64,000 nt of DNA from Mycolicibacterium aubagnense (GTDB lineage: Bacteria; Actinomycetota; Actinomycetes; Mycobacteriales; Mycobacteriaceae), in assembly GCF_010730955.1 (NCBI RefSeq), contig NZ_AP022577.1, forward strand, positions 5,704,001 through 5,768,000. Reading direction: 5' to 3'. The notes below the pieces were generated by a model. It saw nothing but the letters and a program-made list of their open reading frames with translations, was not told the origin of the DNA and searched no databases. The translations under genes and the position numbers were made by a program. Each line of letters opens with the position of its first letter. Position 1 is the first letter of the stretch. Shown here in pieces: positions 58,304 through 64,000 of the stretch.

Positions 58304-59602
58304 ATGACCACCGAGGTCACGAGTCGTCGGATCGCGGCGCTGGCCTTCCCGGCACTCGGGGTGCTCGCGGCCGAGCCGATTTACCTCTTGCTGGACACCG
58401 CGGTGGTGGGCCGCCTCGGCGCACTGCCGTTGGCCGGTCTGGCGGTCGGCGGCCTGATCCTGAGTCTGGTCGGGTCGCAGCTGACATTCCTGTCGTACGG
58501 CACGACGTCGCGCTCGGCCCGGAGCTTCGGTGCCGGTGACCGGGCCGGTGCCGTGCGTGAGGGCGTGCAGGCCACCTGGCTGGCGTTGGCCCTCGGTTTG
58601 CTGATCGTCGCGGTTGTACAGGCGCTGGCGCCGGTTCTGCTCACCGCCATCGCCGGGTCTCGTGGCGGCATCGCCGAGACGGCGCTGCCCTGGCTGCGCA
58701 TCGCGATCCTGGCCGTCCCGGCGATCCTGATGTCGATGGCCGGCAACGGCTGGCTGCGCGGCGTCCAGGACACGGTCCGTCCGCTGCGTTATGTGATTGT
58801 CGGCGTTGGTGTTTCGGCGATTCTGTGCCCACTGCTGGTCTTCGGGTGGCTCGGGTTGCCGCGGCTCGGGCTGACGGGTTCGGCGTTGGCCAACCTGGTG
58901 GGGCAGTGGATCGCCGCGGCGTTGTTCGGGTATGCGTTGCTGTCCGAGCGGGTTTCGCTGCGGCTGCGGCCCGACGTGCTGCGCGCGCAACTGACCATGG
59001 GCCGCGATCTGGTGCTGCGGTCCCTGGCGTTCCAGGTGTGCTTCCTGTCTGCCGGTGCGGTCGCAGCGCGGTTCGGCGCGGCCGCCGTCGCTGCCCATCA
59101 GGTGGTCCTGCAGCTGTGGAATTTCCTTGCGCTGGTGTTGGATTCGTTGGCCATCGCAGCGCAGTCGCTGGTCGGTGCGGCTCTCGGGGCTGGGGAGCCG
59201 GGGCACGCGAAGGCGGTGGCGCGACGGGTGACGGTGTACTCGGCTGCCGCGGCAACGGTGCTGGCCGCAGTGTTCGCCCTGGGTGCCGGTGCGCTGCCGG
59301 CAGTGTTCACCGCCGACCACGCGGTACGGGCTCAGATCGGTATCCCGTGGTGGTTCATGGTGGCCCAATTGCCCATCGCCGGAATCGTTTTCGCGCTCGA
59401 CGGCGTGCTGCTGGGCGCCGGCGACGCGAAGTTCATGCGCAATGCCACGCTGATCAGCGGGCTCGTCGGCTTCCTGCCCCTCATCTGGCTGTCGCTGGCT
59501 TTTGGCTGGGGCCTCGCCGGCATCTGGTCCGGGCTGAGCACGTTCCTGGTGCTGCGGCTGATATTCGTCGGCTGGCGGGCACTGTCCGGCCGCTGGACTT
59601 GA
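58304..59602 (+). CDS. dinF: MATE-family efflux protein DinF
   Basis: The 432-residue membrane protein has twelve hydrophobic segments in two MATE repeats: IAALAFPALGVLAAEPIYLLLDTAVVGRLGALPLAGLAVG and the related second-half start VLRSLAFQVCFLSAGAVAARFGAAAVAAHQV. DinF proteins are Na+- or H+-coupled exporters of drugs or oxidants. The ATG at 58304 was chosen; a GTG at 58295 is also in frame. It follows nrnA by 97 bp, as Rv2836c does in M. tuberculosis, and is flanked by inverted extragenic repeats. Confidence 0.92.
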   Translation: MTTEVTSRRIAALAFPALGVLAAEPIYLLLDTAVVGRLGALPLAGLAVGGLILSLVGSQLTFLSYGTTSRSARSFGAGDRAGAVREGVQATWLALALGLLIVAVVQALAPVLLTAIAGSRGGIAETALPWLRIAILAVPAILMSMAGNGWLRGVQDTVRPLRYVIVGVGVSAILCPLLVFGWLGLPRLGLTGSALANLVGQWIAAALFGYALLSERVSLRLRPDVLRAQLTMGRDLVLRSLAFQVCFLSAGAVAARFGAAAVAAHQVVLQLWNFLALVLDSLAIAAQSLVGAALGAGEPGHAKAVARRVTVYSAAAATVLAAVFALGAGALPAVFTADHAVRAQIGIPWWFMVAQLPIAGIVFALDGVLLGAGDAKFMRNATLISGLVGFLPLIWLSLAFGWGLAGIWSGLSTFLVLRLIFVGWRALSGRWT

Positions 59603-59651
59603 CCAGGTCGCCCGCGAGTGTTTGCGCACGAAACGCCGTGGGTTCCGCACA

Positions 59652-59688
59652 AGAACGTTCCGCTCATCGCTGGTGAGCGGGACGTTCT
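59652..59688. terminator. 15-bp hairpin between dinF and echA16
   Basis: AGAACGTTCCGCTCA (59652-59666) pairs with TGAGCGGGACGTTCT (59674-59688), 15 bp with a single G-U, around a 7-nt loop. It lies between convergent genes. Confidence 0.8.
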
Positions 59689-59701
59689 GGTACCCCGTTG
59701 G

Positions 59702-59733
59702 CGGCGTGTCGGTGTACAAACATGCACGCTCGC
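59702..59733 (-). repeat. Extragenic repeat, copy 2 (downstream of dinF)
   Basis: On the minus strand this 32-nt core begins GCGAGCGTGC and matches 58223-58254 at 27 of 32 positions. The pair therefore flanks dinF in opposite orientations. It lies between the terminator and the echA16 stop. Confidence 0.65.
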
Positions 59734-59757
59734 CGGGGAAGGGGGGAGGGACAGGTA

Positions 59758-60507
59758 CTAGACCTGGCTGCGGCCGCGCTGCATGACGGCGTCGCGGTTG
59801 GCGGCGATATCGTTGCCGCTGGAGGCGTCCATCCATTTCCGGGCTGACGCCGCTTCGATCCACAGGCCGGCGTCGGTCTGTGAACCGTCGATCTTGTGAT
59901 ACGAATCCAGCAGCGCGCGAACGGCGTTCTGGTTGTTGCCGACGATCGAGGCCGCGACGCGGCGCGCGGTCGGCAGCAGCTCGTCATGCGGCACGACCTC
60001 GGTGACCAGCCCGGCCCGCAGGGCTTCGGCCGCCGACAGGTAGTCGCCGGTCAGGCTCATGCGGCGGGCCAGTCCGACACCGGCTTTCTGCGGCAGTCGC
60101 ACACTCAGGCCCCAGGTCGGCAGCAGTCCGACCCGCGCGTGGGTGTCGGCGAACTTCGCGTTCTCGGAGGCGATCAGGATGTCGCAGTACAGCGCCAGCT
60201 CCAGACCACCGGTGACGGCCGCGCCGTTGATCGCTCCGATCACCGGCTTGGTCATGTTCGGCCACTTCGGTGAGATGTCCGGCAGAGCAGCGCCTTCTCC
60301 GAGTTCCTTGAGGTCCAGGCCGGCGCAGAACACCGGATCGGCGCCGGTCAGGATCACCACGTCGACATCTGGGTCGGCCTCGGCCTGGCGCAGCGCACCG
60401 TAGAACGCATCGCGAAGTTCGTACGACAGCGCGTTCCGGGACTTCGGCCGGTTCAGCGTCAGGGTGCGTACCCGGTCGGTGGTGTCGATCAGTAGAACGT
60501 CGGTCAC
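59758..60507 (-). CDS. echA16: Enoyl-CoA hydratase/isomerase family protein
   Basis: The 249-residue crotonase-fold protein has the CoA/oxyanion segments PVFCAGLDLKEL and NGAAVTGGLELALYCDILIASENAKFADTHARVGLLP. It contains the Glu of GGLELAL but has Pro-Thr rather than the second catalytic Glu near GLLPTWG, so the exact reaction is uncertain. I recall M. tuberculosis echA16 (Rv2831) in the same region. The GTG start has AAGGAG 6 nt upstream. It is divergent from the DUF2277 gene. Confidence 0.85.
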   Translation of the reverse strand: MTDVLLIDTTDRVRTLTLNRPKSRNALSYELRDAFYGALRQAEADPDVDVVILTGADPVFCAGLDLKELGEGAALPDISPKWPNMTKPVIGAINGAAVTGGLELALYCDILIASENAKFADTHARVGLLPTWGLSVRLPQKAGVGLARRMSLTGDYLSAAEALRAGLVTEVVPHDELLPTARRVAASIVGNNQNAVRALLDSYHKIDGSQTDAGLWIEAASARKWMDASSGNDIAANRDAVMQRGRSQV

Positions 60508-60565
60508 GTTGGCTCCTTGCTTTGCGGTCACCCACCGACACCGTAACTTGCGGTCCGGACGGGCC

Positions 60566-60571
60566 TATCGT
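60566..60571 (+). promoter_or_regulatory. -10 element of DUF2277 gene
   Basis: TATCGT is followed by 7 nt and the ATG at 60579, a leaderless layout. The nearby GGAGG is too close to the ATG to act as a normal ribosome binding site. Confidence 0.5.
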
Positions 60572-60578
60572 GGAGGCC

Positions 60579-60845
60579 ATGTGCCGCAACATCACCGAAC
60601 TGCGTGGCCTGGAGCCGGCTGCCACCGCTGAGGAGATCGAGGCTGCCGCGCGTCAGTACATCCGCAAGGTCAGCGGGATCACCCGTCCCACCGCCGCCAA
60701 CGTCGACGCCTTCGAGGCCGCCGTCGCCGAGGTCACGGCCGTTACCGAGAGACTGCTGAACCAGCTGCCAGCCCGGCGACAACCGCCGAAGACGGTGCCG
60801 CCGCTGCGCCGGCCCGAAGTGCAGGCGAGGCTGGCCGCCAAGTGA
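60579..60845 (+). CDS. DUF2277 protein
   Basis: The 88-residue protein matches DUF2277: MCRNITELRGLEPAATAEEIEAAARQYIRKVSGITRPTAANVDAFEAAVAEVT is the whole conserved region, followed by a basic Pro-rich tail. The function is unknown. Its stop overlaps the GTG of the DUF1802 gene (GTGA), so the two are translationally coupled. Confidence 0.88.
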   Translation: MCRNITELRGLEPAATAEEIEAAARQYIRKVSGITRPTAANVDAFEAAVAEVTAVTERLLNQLPARRQPPKTVPPLRRPEVQARLAAK

Positions 60846-61390
60846 ATTCGCCCGCGCTCAAGGAGTGGGGCGCGGCGGTGCGGGCGCTGCTCGACGGCCG
60901 GCAGACGGTGCTGCTGCGCAAGGGGGGTATCGGTGAGAAGCGGTTTGCGATATCGGCACCGGAGTTCGTGTTCTTCCCGACGGTCGAGCACAGCCACGCG
61001 GCACGCGTCCGGCCCGAGTTCACCGATCTGCTGGACCGGACTGCGGGAGACAGCACCGACACCGAGGTCGTGCTGCGCGGCGGCGCGAAAGTGGTTGCCG
61101 CCGTGGCGGTCGAGCGTCCGGAGCGACTGAATGCCATCGCCGATCTGCACATCTGGACCGCCGATTCGGTGCAGAAGGATCGGCTGGATTTCCGGCCCAA
61201 ACACCGGCTGACGGTGCTCGTGGTGCAGGCGAAACCGCTCGTGTCCCCGGTGCGGCTACCGCGCATCCCGGACTACGCGGGCTGCCGCAGCTGGGTGAAC
61301 CTGCCGGTCACTCCCGAGTGGGGCCCGCCGGCGTATGACGACGCGGCGCTGGCCGTCATTGCTCAGCGGGTCCGCGACTCAGTCGGCTGA
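60842..61390 (+). CDS. DUF1802 protein
   Basis: The 182-residue protein is typical of DUF1802: LKEWGAAVRALLDGRQTVLLRKGGIGEKRF, FFPTVEHSHAARVRPEF and the C-terminal GCRSWVNLP. The family has been proposed to be nucleic-acid or nucleotide related, but no function is established. It is coupled to DUF2277 upstream and overlaps the convergent CocE-type gene by 12 bp. Confidence 0.85.
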   Translation: MNSPALKEWGAAVRALLDGRQTVLLRKGGIGEKRFAISAPEFVFFPTVEHSHAARVRPEFTDLLDRTAGDSTDTEVVLRGGAKVVAAVAVERPERLNAIADLHIWTADSVQKDRLDFRPKHRLTVLVVQAKPLVSPVRLPRIPDYAGCRSWVNLPVTPEWGPPAYDDAALAVIAQRVRDSVG

Positions 61391-63022
61391 CGGCGTCACC
61401 GCCGGCAGCAGCAGCCGGGATATCCCGCCCGCACCGTGATGCACCGTGTGCGTCGCCGGCACCATGCGTTCTCCGGAGACGACCGGTTCGCCGGTGCCGA
61501 GGTTGCGGTCGTACCGGGGGTGGCAGCCGCCCGCGACGAGCACGCGCAGCCGGGATCCGGCCGGGATCCGATGTGCGACGGCGTCGAGCTCGAGCCGCAG
61601 GATCTCGGGTTCGCCCGAAGGCGTTGTGAGCCTGCGAAATCCGTCGCTGACGTTGCGGGAGTTGCCCTTCGCGTCGACCTCGCTGAGCCGGACGAAGATG
61701 TCCCGGTTCGGGTTGTCGCACGACAGCGCCAGCTCGATCACCGGGGTACCGATCAGATAGAGGTCGTCGGTCAGCGGCTCACCGGTGAAGTCGACGACGT
61801 CGGGCCGTCGGGCCAGCGGGGAGTCGTCTTTGTAGCCCGCTGCCGATGACAGCAACCGCCCACCCAGCGTGGGCGTCGGCGCCGCCGGATCGAAGGTGAA
61901 TCGCGATGGCGGCACCGTGTCTTCGGGCGCAGTGGCGCCGAGCCGGTGCGCCGGCTGTAGGTACAGCTCGAGTTCGGTGGCGGCCGGCGGCCAGTCGGGC
62001 ATGGTCAGCCAGCCCTGCCCGTTGACCTCGACTCGTACCGCGGGCCGCTCGGGCGCCGGGGCGCTCTCGGCGAGATGGGTGTCGAGCCAGGCCAGCGACT
62101 CGCGCAGCACCCTGGCGCCGCCGCGGGTCATCACCTGTGTGTGCGTCCACGATCCGATGGTGACCGCGGTGGGTACGCCGCGCGCCTGGAGGCGCTGGAA
62201 CTGGGTCAGGGTCTGCTCCAGGAACAGGTCCTGCCAGCCGCCGATCAGCAGCACCGGCACGTCGATCTTGTCGAGTGTGTCGGCCAGGGCCATGTTCTCC
62301 CAGAACGGGTCGGTGCCATCGGGGTGGCTCAGCCACGATTCGTACCAGGTGGCTCCGGAGCCGAGGAGCCGACGCGCGGCGGCCCCGGCCGGCGCCTGCG
62401 TGTGGGTGCGGGCGACCAGACGCGGTGCCCGAAGCCGGCGGGTGGCGACGGTCCACCGCGGGTCTTCCTGGTGCGCCATCATGTCGCTCCAGCCCAGGAA
62501 GTTGTCGAGCGTGAATGCGCCTGTGCCCCAGGTTGATTCAGCGAAGTCGTGAGGGGCGACGCTGATGATCGCGGCCTTCAGCTCGGGCGGGGGATCGGTG
62601 AGTAGTGCCCACTGGGTGAAGCCCAGATACGACAGCCCCATGGTCGCGAAGGATCCGGTGAACCACGGCTGGTCGCGCAGCCAGGCGGCGGTGTCCACGG
62701 CGTCGGCGATCTCGTTGACCATCGGCTCGAACTCGCCACCGGAGCCGAACGTGCCGCGCACGCTCTGCACCAACACGTGGTAGCCGCGGCGCGCATACGT
62801 CGCGCCGAACACCGGGCCGAACGGGAAGCCGCGACCGTAGGGGCACCGCACCAACAGGGTGCCCTTGGCGGGGCCGGAGGGGGCGTAGTGGCTGCCAACC
62901 AGTTCGACGCCGTCACGCATCGGGGTGGTGACGCGGCTGACGGTGTAGTCCGTCGTTGGCGGCGGGACGTCGAGGATGCGGCTCAGCAACCGGGAGCCAT
63001 GACGGGCGATTCGGGAGCTCAC
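61379..63022 (-). CDS. CocE/NonD-family hydrolase
   Basis: This 547-residue serine hydrolase belongs to the X-Pro dipeptidyl-peptidase/cocaine-esterase family. The alpha/beta-hydrolase domain has RVTTPMRDGVELVGSHYAP, RCPYGRGFPFGPVFGATYARRGYHVLVQSVRGTFGSGGEF, and the nucleophile S131 in GLSYLG. The C-terminal jelly-roll domain covers about residues 320-547. M. tuberculosis Rv2800 is a likely counterpart. No signal peptide is visible, so it is probably cytoplasmic. The natural substrate is unknown. Confidence 0.9.
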   Translation of the reverse strand: MSSRIARHGSRLLSRILDVPPPTTDYTVSRVTTPMRDGVELVGSHYAPSGPAKGTLLVRCPYGRGFPFGPVFGATYARRGYHVLVQSVRGTFGSGGEFEPMVNEIADAVDTAAWLRDQPWFTGSFATMGLSYLGFTQWALLTDPPPELKAAIISVAPHDFAESTWGTGAFTLDNFLGWSDMMAHQEDPRWTVATRRLRAPRLVARTHTQAPAGAAARRLLGSGATWYESWLSHPDGTDPFWENMALADTLDKIDVPVLLIGGWQDLFLEQTLTQFQRLQARGVPTAVTIGSWTHTQVMTRGGARVLRESLAWLDTHLAESAPAPERPAVRVEVNGQGWLTMPDWPPAATELELYLQPAHRLGATAPEDTVPPSRFTFDPAAPTPTLGGRLLSSAAGYKDDSPLARRPDVVDFTGEPLTDDLYLIGTPVIELALSCDNPNRDIFVRLSEVDAKGNSRNVSDGFRRLTTPSGEPEILRLELDAVAHRIPAGSRLRVLVAGGCHPRYDRNLGTGEPVVSGERMVPATHTVHHGAGGISRLLLPAVTPSAD

Positions 63023-63080
63023 CCTTCGGAGGGTACCGATCCGTACCGTTCGGCGCCGTGGCCGCTGACGCGGCCGGAAA

Positions 63081-63665
63081 TCAGAACTTGTAGAACGGCA
63101 CGAGCTGGTTGGCGCGCTGCAGGTTGGTCTGCAGGCAGTCCGGCCGGTCCGGCGACTCGATCGGCGAGTAGAAGAGCGACTGGTTGAGCAGGCCGTAGCT
63201 GGTTTTGAAGGTGATCATGCAGGTCACCCACCAGCGGTCATTCCAGTCGGTCGGCTTCATGATCCAGTACTGGGCGGCGCGGTGTCCGCCGATGGTGAGC
63301 TCGACGGCGTCGGCGGGCAGCGTCTGCTCGTAGGTGCGCCAGACGATGGGTTCGACAGCCATCTGGTAGTTGCCGGCGTCGTAGTGGCAGCGCAGGCCGT
63401 CTTCATGGTCGGGCGGGGTGAAGCCCAGGCCCATCCCGTTGATGGCATCGAGCGGGATCTGATCGCACGGATCGAACGGGCTGGGGTTTGTGGTGGCGAT
63501 GATCGGTGACTTGATGGTGCTGCTCAGCGGGGCAGAGGTGGAGCGCAGGTCCACGGCGTTGCCGCCGGTCGGTGTCACGGGGTTGGTCTGTGCGACCACC
63601 ACGCCTGCTGTCACGAGCGCACACAGCGCCGAAAACAGACGCAGTTTCCTGGCCATCGCTGCCAT
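63081..63665 (-). CDS. DUF3558-like secreted protein
   Basis: The 194-residue protein has an N-terminal signal peptide (RKLRLFSALCALVTAGVVVAQ) and a mature part with FDPCDQIPLDAINGMGLGF, the hallmark of mycobacterial DUF3558 proteins, and four cysteines that could form disulfides. DUF3558 members are often lipoproteins; this one has no lipobox cysteine, so it should be secreted or anchored by an uncleaved helix. AAGGGG lies 4 nt before the ATG. LppV (Rv2796c) is next to Rv2795c in M. tuberculosis and may be the positional equivalent. Confidence 0.75.
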   Translation of the reverse strand: MAAMARKLRLFSALCALVTAGVVVAQTNPVTPTGGNAVDLRSTSAPLSSTIKSPIIATTNPSPFDPCDQIPLDAINGMGLGFTPPDHEDGLRCHYDAGNYQMAVEPIVWRTYEQTLPADAVELTIGGHRAAQYWIMKPTDWNDRWWVTCMITFKTSYGLLNQSLFYSPIESPDRPDCLQTNLQRANQLVPFYKF

Positions 63666-63800
63666 GACACCCCTTAACTCGAGCAATACTGCGGGGAGTC
63701 TACAAGTCGCCTGCGTCACACCGGACAGGATGGGAGAACCTGTTCTAGTTTCTCCCGCTGCGCGGGACGGATAGCAGGACAGAGCGGCTAGGCGCCCAAG

Positions 63801-63806
63801 TACCCT
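63801..63806 (+). promoter_or_regulatory. -10 element of phosphoesterase gene
   Basis: TACCCT lies 8 nt before the GTG at 63815 and could start a leaderless transcript. The remainder of the 149-bp divergent gap shows no other site. Confidence 0.4.
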
Positions 63807-63814
63807 GGATTGTT

Positions 63815-64000
63815 GTGTCGAGCCAGCCGACCCTATGGGCAATCAGTGACCTGCACATTGGGCACACCGGAAACAAGCCGGTCACCGAGTCGCTGCACCC
63901 GGCCTCGCCTGACGACTGGCTGATCGTCGCCGGCGACGTCGCCGAGCGCACCGACGACATCCGGTGGTCCCTGGACCTGCTGCGCAAGCGCTTCGCCAAG
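63815..64000 (+). CDS. pptH: Metallophosphoesterase, PptH-like, N-terminal fragment
   Basis: The first 62 codons are in the window. They show the calcineurin-type metal motifs TLWAISDLHIGH (Asp, His) and WLIVAGDVAERTDD (Asp). The sequence matches what I recall of M. tuberculosis Rv2795c (PptH), which removes 4'-phosphopantetheine from carrier proteins and opposes the transferase PptT encoded next to it. pptT would be expected just past the window edge. The symbol rests on the N-terminus only. Confidence 0.75.
   Translation, partial: MSSQPTLWAISDLHIGHTGNKPVTESLHPASPDDWLIVAGDVAERTDDIRWSLDLLRKRFAK

Overview
The window is a GC-rich (roughly two-thirds G+C), densely coding chromosomal segment of a Mycobacteriaceae member, most likely a fast-growing environmental species (Mycolicibacterium-type). 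This rests on the gene order pyrH-frr-cdsA-rlmN ... dxr-rip1-ispG ... mtr-mqo ... cobO-cobB-cysG-efpA-proS-rimP-nusA-ylxR-infB-rbfA-nrnA-dinF, which follows, in reverse orientation, the M. tuberculosis Rv2883c-to-Rv2836c stretch as I recall it. It also rests on IdeR-type iron boxes, mycothiol genes and frequent leaderless promoters. I saw no tRNA, rRNA, insertion sequence, prophage or CRISPR array.

Layout. 1-4.7 kb: end of a methyltransferase gene, then pyrH-frr-cdsA, a convergent DMT exporter gene and rlmN. 4.7-9.3 kb: an acyltransferase-tetR pair, then an arsR-sulP-FHA operon whose FHA protein resembles GarA. 9.3-16 kb: an iron-acquisition locus with a Tat-exported DyP peroxidase (EfeB-like), a two-domain Fe3+ ABC permease, its ATPase, a beta-propeller-like lipoprotein and a periplasmic-type Fe3+-binding lipoprotein. 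It carries an iron box in front of the first gene and a twin inverted iron box in front of the fourth. 16-18.8 kb: DUF1275 and DUF2631 membrane protein genes, a 62-bp tandem repeat, and a ribbon-helix-helix/DUF4097 gene pair behind a strong palindrome.

18.8-28.3 kb: isoprenoid precursor genes dxr and ispG flank the site-2 protease gene rip1; then an acetyltransferase, a penicillin-binding lipoprotein, DUF1707, map and cobQ. 28.3-37.5 kb: an amino-acid permease, a catalytically degenerate alpha/beta-hydrolase homologue, a SWIM/SNF2 helicase, the Ni/Co transporter NicT, mycothione reductase and a lysophospholipase-like hydrolase. 37.6-46.4 kb: mqo, an acetyltransferase, a ChlI/ChlD-type chelatase, cobO, cobB, cysG and the efflux gene efpA. 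With nicT and cobQ this gives a dispersed cobalt-to-cobalamin module.

46.4-64 kb: a membrane-anchored esterase, small lipoproteins, proS, a ferritin-like/lipoprotein pair, the translation and transcription operon rimP-nusA-ylxR-infB-rbfA-nrnA, dinF flanked by inverted extragenic repeats, an enoyl-CoA hydratase, DUF2277, DUF1802, a CocE-type hydrolase, a DUF3558-like secreted protein and the first 62 codons of a PptH-like phosphoesterase. Most of the window is conserved housekeeping sequence. The least explained parts are the hybrid iron locus, the GarA-like FHA paralogue beside SulP, the 62-bp repeat with the RHH/DUF4097 pair, and the palindromes in front of efpA.
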